Shown: positions 41,043 to 49,511, numbered from the stretch's first letter. The stretch: 53,006 nucleotides of DNA from Euzebya rosea (GCF_003073135.1 NZ_PGDQ01000024.1:1-53006), one strand, 5' to 3'. Notes: generated by a model from the sequence alone, not told the origin. Made by a program: numbers and translations.

Positions 41043-44000
41043 ATGCAGTCACGATCACGTCTCACCCAGGTCCTGTTGCTCGTCGTCGCCCTCGTGGCCG
41101 GCCTGTCGCCAGGTGCGGTGGGTGGCCAGGAGGACCCACCGGTGGTCCGGCATGCCGGGTCCGGACGAGCGGAGACGGCCGCGGCGCTGGCCGCCGCAAC
41201 ACCGGCCAGCGACACCGTCGTCATCGCCCGTGCGGACGACTTCCCCGACGCGCTCGCCGGCGCGTTCCTCGCTGCACCCGTGCTCCTGACCGGGCCCGAC
41301 GTGCTGCCGGACGCCACCGTGGAGGCCATCGACGCGCTCGCGCCGTCGGTTGCGATCGTGCTCGGCGGCGAACGTGCCGTCGGTCAGGCAGTCGTGGACC
41401 AGCTGGAGGACATGGACCTCGACGTCCAGCGGCTGGCCGGTGACAGCCGGATCGACACCGCCGTCGCCATCGCGACGTCCGGTCGCGAGGTCGGTCGCGT
41501 CGACGGGCAGCCGACCGCGGTGCTGGCGGCCGCCGGCACGTTCGCCGATGCGCTGGTCGCGGGCCCCCTGGCCGCCGGTGCCGGCCTGCCCATCCTGCTG
41601 ACCGACACCGACGAGGTGTCCCCGGCCACCCTCGACGCGCTCGAGCAGCTGGCGGTCGAGCAGGTCCTGATCGTCGGGGGCACCGCGGTGGTGTCACCCG
41701 AGGTGCTCGACACCGTCCGGTCCGAGGGTCACGACGTGCGTCGCCTGGCCGGTGACTCGCGCCAGGAGACCGCCGCCGAGGTCGCCCGTTACGCCGGCGA
41801 TGTCGTCGGCTGGGCCCCCGCCGACGTCGTGCTGGCCACGGGGTCGGACTTCCCCGACGCCATGGCCGCAGCACCCCTCGCCGGGGCGTTGCAGGCACCG
41901 CTGCTGCTGACCGGCGGGACCGCCGCGGAAGATGCCGTCGGTGGCCTCATCGGCTGCGGCATGCGCCGGGTGATCGTCGCCGGCGGCACCGCGGTCGTTT
42001 CCGACGCCGAGGTCACCTCGGTCGTCGATGCCCTCGGCAGCAGCGACCTGTGTCCCATCGACCCGGCGCTGTTCCCGACGCAGGCCGTCGTCCGGGTCGG
42101 TGAGACCCACGAGGTCGTCGTGGACGCCGACGCCGGCGCCGCCGCGTTCGACCAGGACGGGAGCGGCAGCGCACCGACCGGCCCCGAGGTGCGGTTCACC
42201 GTCGTGCCCGACACCCTCAGCCGCGCCATGGCCACGATCACCGCCGACGACCTCGCCCCGACCGAGCTCCCCCAGGGCGGCGGCGGCATGGAGGCGGCCG
42301 TGACCGCTGACGACGACGGCATCGCCCGGCTGCGCTTCACCTCCTCCACCCCCGGCCTCGCGGTCGTCCGGGCGTGCGTGGCCGACGACGATGGCGAGGA
42401 CGTCTGCGTCGACGGCGCCGTGCAGTTCAGCGCCCGGTACACCGCCGCGGTGGGTGCCGATGGGGAGGGGTTGGCCTTCGTGTCCCTCGACGACGACCGG
42501 CTGTGCGCCGCCATGGGTGGCGTGGAGTCCGACGGCATCGCGATCACGACCGCCGACGGCTCGCCCGTCACGGCCATCGACGACGGCACCGGCTGCGTCG
42601 ACGGGGTTGGGGTCACCCAGCAGCAGGTCGACGACGATCCGGCTGGCTACGGCATCACCGTCGGGAACACCTTCACGCCCTTCAGCGTGATCGGCAGCGA
42701 GTACGACGAGTGGGAGTCCCAGCAGGCTGCCCCGTTCGTGCCCGGCCCGGCCACCCAGGGCAACACCGAGCTCGTCGCCCACATCGACGGCCTCAACGAC
42801 GTCACCGCCATCAACTTCATCGACTACGGCGACCGCGACGTCCTGTTCGCCACCGGGCGGTTCGGCCTGCAGAGCTTCGACGTGTCCGACCCGGCCGATC
42901 CCGTGTTTCTCGACAGCCTGGAGATGCCCGACTTCTGGGAGAACGAGGACATGGACGTCGACGTCGAGCGGAAGCTGGTGATGCTGTCGCGCGACCCGCG
43001 GGCCTACGGCGGCTCGACCGACGACGGCGTCGCCGGCGTCTACCTGATCGACGTCGCGGACCCGACGGCCCTGCGCCGCATCGTCTTCCACGAGCTGCCC
43101 GCCGGGCACACCGCCACCTGCGTGCGCTCCCAGCGCGCCGACGGCTCGATGGCGTCGTGTGACCACCTGTGGTCCGGTGGTCCGGCGACGGGTACCCACC
43201 AGCCCGACGAATGGGGCGGGCGGCCGGTGTTCGTGACCGACATCACCGATCCCGAGCGGCCCTTCACCCACCCCATGCCGCTGCTGACCAACCAGAACGA
43301 CGGCGTCACCGACTACGCCCACGACGTGCAGGTCGACGCCGACGGGCTGGCGTGGGTGTCCAGCCGTGGTGGGGTCTACGGCTTCCACACCTTCGGGACC
43401 CATGTCGACCCCCTGACCGGGACGACGCGGCGGGCCACCCCCGCCGACCCGGTGCCCTTCGCAGGCGGCACGCTGGAGGGCGAGGACAGCTCCGGCGGGG
43501 TCATCCACAACTCCTACCGTCCCGTGGGCGACGAGGCGGATCTCGGCGCGGACCTCGAGGCCAGCGGCTTCGCGGCCGGCGAGCTGATCTACGCCACCGA
43601 CGAGGCGTTCACGTCGGCCTGCACCAGCGATGGCCTGTTCAACATCGTGACGCTGGAGGGGTCCTACGCCGGCGAGGGGTTCGTCTCCACCCCGGAGGAG
43701 CCGTTCCGGCTGCGCACCGTCGGGACGTGGAGCCCCATCGCCGCCGGCGAACCCGGCCCGATCGCGCTGTGCAGCGCCCACTACTTCGACATGAAGGACT
43801 CGATCGTCGCCTACTCCTGGTACGGGCAGGGCACGCGGTTCGTGGACGTGTCGGACCCGACCGACCCCATCCAGGTGGCGTTCCACCGGCCGCTGGTCAA
43901 CCTGTCGTTCGCCCCCCGGTGGCGAGGTGACGTGGTGTTCGTCGCCGACTCGCTGCGCGGCGTCGACGTCGTCCGCCTGACCGAAGGCGCGTTCGAGGCC

Positions 44001-44162
44001 CAGGCCGCGCACGAGCAGATCGCCGCCCCGGCGTTGCCGTCGATCGGCCCCGACACGGTGTCGTCAGCCCTCCTCGGCCTGCCGGTGGACCTCGGCGGGC
44101 GGACCTGGACGGCGGACCCGGCCTACGGATGGGCGTGCTGGATCCCCAGCCGTCGCGACTGA
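41043..44162 (+). CDS. CWB2 surface protein with LVIVD beta-propeller
   Basis: A 1039-residue secreted protein. Signal peptide to about 28 (LVALVAGLSPGAVGGQ). Three cell-wall-binding 2 repeats, about 30-330 (FPDALAGAFLA, LGGERAVGQ, SRIDTA; FADALVAGPLAAG, VGGTAVVSPE, SRQETA; FPDAMAAAPLAG, AGGTAVVSD). Then a 380-540 beta-rich region with paired cysteines, and about 560-1000 a beta-propeller made of LVIVD-like blades: GLQSFDVSDPADPVFL, GVYLIDVADPTALRR, TRFVDVSDPTDPIQV. LVIVD propellers are surface domains of unknown ligand. It ends without a membrane anchor or sorting signal. No clear ribosome binding site is seen. Confidence 0.82.
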   Translation: MQSRSRLTQVLLLVVALVAGLSPGAVGGQEDPPVVRHAGSGRAETAAALAAATPASDTVVIARADDFPDALAGAFLAAPVLLTGPDVLPDATVEAIDALAPSVAIVLGGERAVGQAVVDQLEDMDLDVQRLAGDSRIDTAVAIATSGREVGRVDGQPTAVLAAAGTFADALVAGPLAAGAGLPILLTDTDEVSPATLDALEQLAVEQVLIVGGTAVVSPEVLDTVRSEGHDVRRLAGDSRQETAAEVARYAGDVVGWAPADVVLATGSDFPDAMAAAPLAGALQAPLLLTGGTAAEDAVGGLIGCGMRRVIVAGGTAVVSDAEVTSVVDALGSSDLCPIDPALFPTQAVVRVGETHEVVVDADAGAAAFDQDGSGSAPTGPEVRFTVVPDTLSRAMATITADDLAPTELPQGGGGMEAAVTADDDGIARLRFTSSTPGLAVVRACVADDDGEDVCVDGAVQFSARYTAAVGADGEGLAFVSLDDDRLCAAMGGVESDGIAITTADGSPVTAIDDGTGCVDGVGVTQQQVDDDPAGYGITVGNTFTPFSVIGSEYDEWESQQAAPFVPGPATQGNTELVAHIDGLNDVTAINFIDYGDRDVLFATGRFGLQSFDVSDPADPVFLDSLEMPDFWENEDMDVDVERKLVMLSRDPRAYGGSTDDGVAGVYLIDVADPTALRRIVFHELPAGHTATCVRSQRADGSMASCDHLWSGGPATGTHQPDEWGGRPVFVTDITDPERPFTHPMPLLTNQNDGVTDYAHDVQVDADGLAWVSSRGGVYGFHTFGTHVDPLTGTTRRATPADPVPFAGGTLEGEDSSGGVIHNSYRPVGDEADLGADLEASGFAAGELIYATDEAFTSACTSDGLFNIVTLEGSYAGEGFVSTPEEPFRLRTVGTWSPIAAGEPGPIALCSAHYFDMKDSIVAYSWYGQGTRFVDVSDPTDPIQVAFHRPLVNLSFAPRWRGDVVFVADSLRGVDVVRLTEGAFEAQAAHEQIAAPALPSIGPDTVSSALLGLPVDLGGRTWTADPAYGWACWIPSRRD

Positions 44163-44175
44163 GCGGGGGTTGACC

Positions 44176-44229
44176 ACCTCGGCTCGTAGGTTTACGTTCT
44201 ACTGAAGTTGTAAACCGCCGAGCCGAGGT
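44176..44229 (+). promoter_or_regulatory. Long stem-loop containing the desaturase RBS
   Basis: ACCTCGGCTCG (44176-44186) and its exact complement (44219-44229) enclose GGTTTAC (44189-44195) and GTAAACC (44210-44216), another perfect 7-bp pair around a 14-base loop. The right outer arm holds GAGG (44225-44228), the Shine-Dalgarno of the desaturase. TACGTT (44193-44198) is a candidate -10 inside the structure; GTTTAC/GTAAAC could instead be a TetR-type operator. Confidence 0.6.
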
Positions 44230-44233
44230 CGTC

Positions 44234-45178
44234 ATGTCGCAGTCCGACACCGCCACCGTCGCCGGGTCCGACCGGATCCGGCTGCCCCGCATCCCCTCGC
44301 CGGGTGTCCCACGTCCCGAGGTCGCCTGGCCCACCGTCGCGCTGGCCGTGGCGTTGCTGGTGGCCTGGGGCGCCATGACGTGGGGTGCGCTGACGGGGGC
44401 CATCAGCCTCTGGGTCACCATGCCGGTGCACGCCTTCGTCTCCTTCGGCATGTTCACGGTGCTGCATGACGCGGCCCACCGCGGCCTGGGCAAGCGCAAG
44501 GTGGTCAACGAGGTGCTCGGACGGGTCGCCGTGCCGTTCGTGGCCTCCTACTCCTCCTTCCCGCTGTTCCGCCACATCCACCTGACCCACCACCGGTTCG
44601 TCAACGAGGGGGACGAGCTGGACCCCGACAGCTGGATGATCCACGGGCCGGCATGGCAGCTGCCGCTGCGGTGGATGCTGGTCGACGTGCACTACGCGTC
44701 GTTCTACCTGAAGGGGTGGCGCGAGCGTCCGCGCAAGGAGATCAACGAGTCGGTGGCCGTCGCCGTCCTCGCGGTGGTCGCCATCGCCGGCCTCGTGGTC
44801 GCCGGCCACGGCGTCGAGCTGGCGCTGGTCTACCTCGTCCCGCAGCGGATCGCCCTGGTGGTGCTGGCCTGGTGGTTCGACTGGTTGCCCCACCACGGCC
44901 TCGACGGCACCACCACCGACCGGCGCCTGCAGTCGACCCGCAACATCATCGGGTGGGAGAAGGTGCTGACCCCGCTGCTGTTCAGCCAGAACTACCACCT
45001 GCTGCACCACGTCCACCCCATCGTGCCGTTCTACCGGTACGTGCAGGCGTGGCGGAACGGCGAGGAAGCCTACCTCGCCCACGATCCGGCCCTGTCCACG
45101 GTGTCGGGACGGCCGATCGACCCCGATGACTACCGCGCCATCCGGGGCATCGCCGAGCCGGCAGCCACGTCCGCCTGA
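44234..45178 (+). CDS. Membrane fatty acid desaturase/hydroxylase-like protein
   Basis: A 314-residue integral membrane di-iron protein. The three histidine boxes are HDAAH (78-82), HLTHH (116-120, preceded by H114) and HLLHH with H261 (255-261), the pattern of the fatty-acid desaturase/carotenoid hydroxylase superfamily. Four or so membrane helices separate them. A fatty acid or carotenoid is the likely substrate; carotenoid chemistry is suggested only by the carotenoid oxygenase gene 6 kb away. GAGG 5 bases before the ATG lies in a strong stem. It converges on the redox operon, leaving 4 bases between the stop codons. Confidence 0.8.
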   Translation: MSQSDTATVAGSDRIRLPRIPSPGVPRPEVAWPTVALAVALLVAWGAMTWGALTGAISLWVTMPVHAFVSFGMFTVLHDAAHRGLGKRKVVNEVLGRVAVPFVASYSSFPLFRHIHLTHHRFVNEGDELDPDSWMIHGPAWQLPLRWMLVDVHYASFYLKGWRERPRKEINESVAVAVLAVVAIAGLVVAGHGVELALVYLVPQRIALVVLAWWFDWLPHHGLDGTTTDRRLQSTRNIIGWEKVLTPLLFSQNYHLLHHVHPIVPFYRYVQAWRNGEEAYLAHDPALSTVSGRPIDPDDYRAIRGIAEPAATSA

Positions 45179-45182
45179 GCCC

Positions 45183-45908
45183 TCAGCGCTTCTGGCGGCG
45201 GGACCCCCCGTGCCAGTCCTCCTGCGCGCCCGCACCGGCGTCGTCGGTGTGGCCCCAGACGCGCAGCTGCGGCCGTTCCCGCAGGCTGCGCTTCATCTCC
45301 GAAAAGCCGGCGTAGCGGGCCAGCCCGATGACGTGGTCCCAGAGCTCCACGGCTGTGTCCGGCGCGGGCAGCCGGCTGATCACCGGGCCGAAGAACGCCA
45401 CCCCGTCCGGCGGCTCGAACTGGATGATCGGCGTGCCGACGTCCTTGCCGGTCAGCGACAGGGCCAGGTCGGTCTCCTCATGGATCACGGCGTCCCAGGC
45501 ATCGTCGTCGAGCGCCTCGAGAAGGTCGGCGGGCAGTCCCGCCCGGTCCAGGATCGGTGCCACGTGGTCGGGCGTGCCCAGCCACCGCTCGTGTGCCATC
45601 GGGTCGGCCGGGGGATCGATGTCCCAGATGTGTGCGCCGAAGGCCTCCTGCAGGGCGTCCAGGGCCTCGGAACCGTGCTCGGCTCGCGTGCGGGCGGCGA
45701 CCCGCAGCATCCGCAGGCCTGCGCGGTGTCCCTCCTCGTAGCCCGGGGGGAAGTGCGCGTCGTAGTCGATGTGGCTGTTCAGCAGCCGCAGGGAGATCAG
45801 CCGCCACTCGACGTCGTACTCGCGCTGCTCGGCGACCAGCCGCACCCACTTGCTCGTCATCCATGCGAACGGACACACGGGATCGAACCAGAACGCGATG
45901 TCGGCCAT
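45183..45908 (-). CDS. DsbA-like protein related to mycothiol-dependent nitroreductase
   Basis: A 241-residue thioredoxin-fold protein. FWFDPVCPFAWMTSKWV and DVGTPIIQF...VAFFGPVISR match, in memory, the mycobacterial mycothiol-dependent nitroreductase Rv2466c. In that enzyme the active site is CPWC; here it is C12-P-F-A15, so the second cysteine is missing and a single-thiol mechanism would be needed. No signal peptide, so cytoplasmic. The start is at MADIAFW, preceded by a weak GGGCGG. It lies 38 bases downstream of ccdA on the same strand. Mycothiol exists only in actinobacteria, which supports the placement. Confidence 0.75.
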   Translation of the reverse strand: MADIAFWFDPVCPFAWMTSKWVRLVAEQREYDVEWRLISLRLLNSHIDYDAHFPPGYEEGHRAGLRMLRVAARTRAEHGSEALDALQEAFGAHIWDIDPPADPMAHERWLGTPDHVAPILDRAGLPADLLEALDDDAWDAVIHEETDLALSLTGKDVGTPIIQFEPPDGVAFFGPVISRLPAPDTAVELWDHVIGLARYAGFSEMKRSLRERPQLRVWGHTDDAGAGAQEDWHGGSRRQKR

Positions 45909-45946
45909 GTCCGCCCAACCGCTGGAGCGGGGTCGGCATTCCCGGC

Positions 45947-46780
45947 TCAGCGGTCGACGTCCTCGCGCAGGCGGGACACGAACCACCCGAGAGCCGCGTC
46001 GACGGCGACCACGGCGAGGGCGCGGTCGGGGACGCGCGCCCCGACCGATCGCGCCCACTCCTCGGCGCGCGCACCCAGCAGGGCCAGGTTTGGGGACTCC
46101 ACGAAGCTGCCGCCACCGACCAGCAGCAGGACGCCGACGGCGATCAGCAGGACGCCCGAGACCAACGACGTCGTGTGCAGGCGGAGCCGACCGACACTGA
46201 TCTCGCGCCCCCGGAGGGCACGCACGATCCGGTCGCCGATGCGGTCCCACAGCAGGGCCAGCACGACCAGCGGCACGACCATGCCCACGGCGTACACGGC
46301 CAGCAACGCGCCGCCCCGGACGGGCTGTCCACCCGCCGCGGCCAGGACCAGGATCGAGCCGAGGATCGGGCCGGTGCAGAACCCCGTCAGCCCGTAGGCC
46401 AGGCCCAGCACGTACACCCCCCACGGCCCGCTGCCCTCGGCCGGCGCGGTCCGCGCGGACAGGCGGCCGGGCAGCAGGACGAACCCGCCGCCGAGCGCGG
46501 TGACGACGCCGAGCACGATGACCAGCCCGGCCGCCACTGCCACGACGGTGTCCTGGTTGGTCCGCACCAGCCGGGTGGCGGCCGACGCCGAGACGCCGAG
46601 GGGGACAAGGGTGGTGACCAGCCCGAGCCAGAACACGCCGGTGCGGGCCAGCAACCTGCCGCGGCTGTCGAAGGCGTAGGCGAAGAAGGAGGGGAGGAGC
46701 AGCGCACCGCAGGGGCTGAGCAGCGCCAGCACCCCGCCGGCGAGCGCGGCGACGTACCCGACGTCGGCACCGAGGGGCAC
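45947..46780 (-). CDS. ccdA: CcdA/DsbD-type membrane thiol protein
   Basis: A 277-residue membrane protein with six or seven helices. The first helix contains LALLSPCGALLLPSFFAYAF and the fourth GFCTGPILGSIL; the two cysteines (SPCG and FCTGP) are the pair that passes electrons across the membrane in CcdA/DsbD proteins. The later LLWDRIGDRI and C-terminal helix pair fit. The GTG start lies 2 bases after the stop of the thioredoxin-like gene, so the two are co-translated. Together they could reduce or oxidise thiols outside the membrane, for example for cytochrome c maturation. Confidence 0.85.
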   Translation of the reverse strand: MPLGADVGYVAALAGGVLALLSPCGALLLPSFFAYAFDSRGRLLARTGVFWLGLVTTLVPLGVSASAATRLVRTNQDTVVAVAAGLVIVLGVVTALGGGFVLLPGRLSARTAPAEGSGPWGVYVLGLAYGLTGFCTGPILGSILVLAAAGGQPVRGGALLAVYAVGMVVPLVVLALLWDRIGDRIVRALRGREISVGRLRLHTTSLVSGVLLIAVGVLLLVGGGSFVESPNLALLGARAEEWARSVGARVPDRALAVVAVDAALGWFVSRLREDVDR

Positions 46781-46782
46781 GG

Positions 46783-47604
46783 TCAGCTCGTGCTGGCGTC
46801 GTGGACGCCGGTCAGGAACTCGTCGAACCGTTCTGGGCTGGCGTACCCGCCCATGGGGACGCCGTTGACGACCAGGGCGGGGGTGCCGGTGAAGCCCAGC
46901 TGGTAGGCCAGCTGCTGGTCGCGCTGCACCAGCGCGGCCACCTCTGGCGAGCGGTAGTCGGCCAGGAACCGCTCCCAGTCGAGGTCGATCTCCTCCGCCA
47001 CCGCCTCGACCTGTGCCAGCAGCGCCTCCTCGGTCTGGCGTTCGCGATAGGCGCCGAGCTCGGCCTCGGTCAGGTCGCGGCCGACGGGGGGTTCGCCACC
47101 GCCGGAGATGAAGGGGTAGAGGTGTTCGGCCAGCGGCCAGTAGCGGTCCTGTAGGCCGGCGGCCATGCCGATCCGTGCGCCGGGGACGGCGCGGTCCTCG
47201 TAGGGCAACATCCGCGTCTCGATCCGCAGCAGGCCGGTGTTGACCCAGTCGGCCATGACCCCCGGCATGGTCAGGCGGTGGAAGTTGCCGCACCACAGGC
47301 ACCCGAAGGACTCGAACGCGAGCATCACCATGGGGGCGTCGGGGTCGCCGATGGTCATGCCGGGCTCGTCGACACGCAGCGGCGCCATGCGTTCGCGGGA
47401 CGGGCGGTCGTCGGGGGCGGCGTCGGGAGCGATGTCGGGACCGGCGTCCGGGGCCGCGGCGGCGTCGGCCGGGTCGGCCGGGTCGGCCGGCGGGGCGGCG
47501 TCCACGAGCGCGGGGTCGTCACCGCCGAGGAACGCGGCGGCCGCGAGGCCGATGGCCGCGAGGAGTGCGAGGGCAGGCAGGAGCAGACGGCGATTGCTGG
47601 ACAC
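46783..47604 (-). CDS. Exported DsbA/thioredoxin-like protein
   Basis: A 273-residue thioredoxin-fold protein with an N-terminal signal or anchor helix (RLLLPALALLAAIGLAAAAFL) and an Ala/Pro/Asp-rich linker to residue 70 (PADPADPAD repeats). The active site is CLWC (C102, C105) in FESFGCLWCGNF, and FTGTPALVVNG near 250 carries the cis-proline. It resembles DsbA-type exported oxidoreductases (thioredoxin_4 family). It starts the operon with ccdA and the nitroreductase-like gene. TACAGT (minus, 47645-47640) is a likely -10. GTG start; no better one is in frame. Confidence 0.82.
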   Translation of the reverse strand: MSSNRRLLLPALALLAAIGLAAAAFLGGDDPALVDAAPPADPADPADAAAAPDAGPDIAPDAAPDDRPSRERMAPLRVDEPGMTIGDPDAPMVMLAFESFGCLWCGNFHRLTMPGVMADWVNTGLLRIETRMLPYEDRAVPGARIGMAAGLQDRYWPLAEHLYPFISGGGEPPVGRDLTEAELGAYRERQTEEALLAQVEAVAEEIDLDWERFLADYRSPEVAALVQRDQQLAYQLGFTGTPALVVNGVPMGGYASPERFDEFLTGVHDASTS

Positions 47605-47803
47605 GGCGGATCCACTGTTCGACGACGGGCGGACCCCGGACTGTACGACGCTCCCCGGACGCCGCAGGAACCGGATGGCCGGGGGTCCTCGGGGTGGGCC
47701 GGAGGGTCGGGGGCGGGTCCGGTGCGTCGCGGCAACGGCACCGCTGGGATCATTGTGGGTGATCGACCGGTGACACCAGGTGGTTTCGAGATCCGGAGCG
47801 GAC

Positions 47804-47809
47804 TACCGT
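47804..47809 (+). promoter_or_regulatory. -10 element TACCGT before the lipoprotein gene
   Basis: TACCGT, in the context GGACTACCGTCG, matches the TACCGT found before the VanW gene; it lies 35 bases upstream of the lipoprotein start. The rest of the 240-base gap has no gene. Confidence 0.4.
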
Positions 47810-47844
47810 CGTGCCAGCGTCGCGTCGATCGCTCCGTCGGGGGG

Positions 47845-48408
47845 ATGGGTGGCGCCCTCATCAGGAGCCCTGCCTTGCGCACCCTGCGTACCCGCCTGTT
47901 CGTCCCTGCCCTCGTCCTGCTGCTCGCGCTCGTCGCCGCCGGCTGCAGCGGATCCGACTCGGTCGCCGACGTCGATGTCACCGAGTCCGAGTCCGCGTCC
48001 CTCGCGACCGACGACGCGTCCGAGGGCCCCGTCGACCCCGAGCCCATCGACGCGACGACCCCGGACGCCGACGACTCGGGCTCCGCTGACGTCGCCAGCG
48101 CGGAGTCGTGCGACCTGCTCGTGGGCTTCAACGAGCTGATCGGCAACGCGTTCTTCGCCGAGCCGGACTCCGAGCAGTACGTCGACGCCATCGAGCTGAT
48201 GGGCCAGACCCTGATCGCGCTCGAGGGCACCGTGGACCCGGCGGTGCTCGCCGTGGCCACCGACGTGCACGACGAGTTCGCCCGCACCGTCGGCAGCGGT
48301 GGCGCCGAGGTCCCGGACCAAGCGCTGCTCGACGCGGCCTCCGACACCCTCCGCCCCTACCTGGAGGACTGTGGTGTCGGCCCCGTCGCCTCGGGTGAGG
48401 GCGGCTAG
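47845..48408 (+). CDS. Small secreted lipoprotein
   Basis: A 187-residue lipoprotein. The signal sequence ends in the lipobox LVAAGC with C34 as lipidation site, followed by an acidic Ser/Asp/Glu-rich linker (about 40-80) and a compact helical domain from CDLLVGFNELIG to LRPYLEDC, with one Cys at each end (a likely disulfide). I do not recognise the domain. The start ATG follows a G-run (GTCGGGGGG). It converges on the agmatinase-type gene with a stem-loop between them. Confidence 0.75.
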   Translation: MGGALIRSPALRTLRTRLFVPALVLLLALVAAGCSGSDSVADVDVTESESASLATDDASEGPVDPEPIDATTPDADDSGSADVASAESCDLLVGFNELIGNAFFAEPDSEQYVDAIELMGQTLIALEGTVDPAVLAVATDVHDEFARTVGSGGAEVPDQALLDAASDTLRPYLEDCGVGPVASGEGG

Positions 48409-48412
48409 TTCC

Positions 48413-48435
48413 CGGTCGCTCGAGGATGGCGACCG
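48413..48435. terminator. 7-bp stem-loop between convergent genes
   Basis: CGGTCGC (48413-48419), a 9-base loop, and GCGACCG (48429-48435), just past the lipoprotein stop and before the convergent ureohydrolase gene; a weak bidirectional terminator candidate. Confidence 0.45.
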
Positions 48436-48448
48436 TGTGGCGTTCGGC

Positions 48449-49492
48449 TCAGCCGTCCCGGCGCCGCACGGCCAGCCCTGCCAGGAACTCCATGACCACC
48501 CGGTGGGCGTTGTTGACCGTCTGCTGGGCGTGGTCGTAGGGCGGTGACACCTCGACGATGTCCATGCCGACGAGGTTGGTCTCCAGCGCGAGCTTCCTGA
48601 CCGCTCGCAGCAGGTCCGCCGGGGCCATGCCACCCGGCTCCGGGGTGCCGGTCCCCGGGGCGAACCCGGGGTCGAGCACGTCGATGTCGACCGACAGGTA
48701 CAGGGCATCGCACCCCTCCATGGCCTCGGCGACGGCGTCCTCCATGACCGCAGGTGCACCGCGCTCCCACACCTCCTGCATGAGGTGCCACCGCATGCCC
48801 TGCGCCTGCATCCACTCGAAGACGTCGGCCGGTGGCCAGTAGCCGCGCAGCCCGACCTGGACGAAGTTGCGGCCGAGGACGGCACCGGACTCGATGAGCC
48901 GACGCATCGGGGTCCCGTGGCTGGCCGCGTTGCCGTCGACCCGGTCGGCGGTGTCGGCGTGGGCGTCGAAGTGCACGACCCCGACCTGTCCCCAGCCATG
49001 GGCCTCCGCGACCGCCTCGACGCTGGGCCAGGTGACGGAGTGGTCACCCCCGAGCACGACCGGCAGGATGCCTCGGCTGGCGACCTCGAGGACCCGTTCG
49101 CGGATGTTGGCGAGCCCCACCTCCGACTGCCCGTGGGGGCAGATCGCGTCGCCGTAGTCGACGACCTCGAGGTGGTCGAACACCTCGATCCGAAGGTCCA
49201 GGTGGTAGGCGCCCGGGTGGTCGGCGTCCGCGCGCAGCGCCCGCGGTCCGAACCGTGCCCCCGGCTTGTTCGTCGTGTTGATGTCCAGCGGGGCGCCGAC
49301 GATGGCGACGTCGGGCTGCCAGCGGTCGAGGTCTGCCGTGCCGGTCAGCAGCGGCCGGTCGGCGAAGGTCAGCGCGCCGTGGCCGAGCTGTTCGCGGTAG
49401 CCGTCGGGGAGCGTCCGATCGGGGAGTGTCCGATCGGGGAGGGTGCGATCGGGCGGCGTGCGATCGGGCGGCGTTCGGTCGGGCTCGTCCAT
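48449..49492 (-). CDS. speB: Agmatinase/ureohydrolase family enzyme
   Basis: A 347-residue ureohydrolase with two-manganese ligands in place: H151 (GGDHS), D176, H178, D180 (DAHAD) and D269, D271 (SVDIDVLDP). AGARFGPRALR-type N-terminal motif is seen as KPGARFGPRALR. It would hydrolyse agmatine or another guanidino compound to urea plus amine; the agmatinase call is from family resemblance only. Residues 4-30 are a five-fold pentapeptide repeat (P-D-R-T-P/L) encoded by a 15-base tandem repeat. Start ATG; CAGACT 6 bases before it can be a -10, giving a leaderless mRNA. Confidence 0.82.
   Translation of the reverse strand: MDEPDRTPPDRTPPDRTLPDRTLPDRTLPDGYREQLGHGALTFADRPLLTGTADLDRWQPDVAIVGAPLDINTTNKPGARFGPRALRADADHPGAYHLDLRIEVFDHLEVVDYGDAICPHGQSEVGLANIRERVLEVASRGILPVVLGGDHSVTWPSVEAVAEAHGWGQVGVVHFDAHADTADRVDGNAASHGTPMRRLIESGAVLGRNFVQVGLRGYWPPADVFEWMQAQGMRWHLMQEVWERGAPAVMEDAVAEAMEGCDALYLSVDIDVLDPGFAPGTGTPEPGGMAPADLLRAVRKLALETNLVGMDIVEVSPPYDHAQQTVNNAHRVVMEFLAGLAVRRRDG
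49409..49483. repeat. 15-bp tandem repeat in the ureohydrolase 5' end
   Basis: Five imperfect copies of a 15-base unit, in frame, encode the pentapeptides PDRTP or PDRTL. The copies differ by a few substitutions, and the number could vary between strains. Confidence 0.75.
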
Positions 49493-49511
49493 GGCCGCAG
49501 TCTGCCGCAGG

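Noticed and set aside
41694-44012. Minus-strand open frame of about 770 codons
   Set aside because: Antisense to the CWB2-LVIVD gene with the same biased composition; no domain or start signal.
13952-44162. LPXTG-type sorting signals on the CWB2 proteins
   Set aside because: None of the five ends in a hydrophobic helix with a basic tail, so they are not substrates of the sortase at 13032.
44176-44229. RNA thermometer for the desaturase
   Set aside because: Desaturases are usually needed in the cold, whereas melting stems raise expression in the heat; kept only as an RBS-blocking stem.
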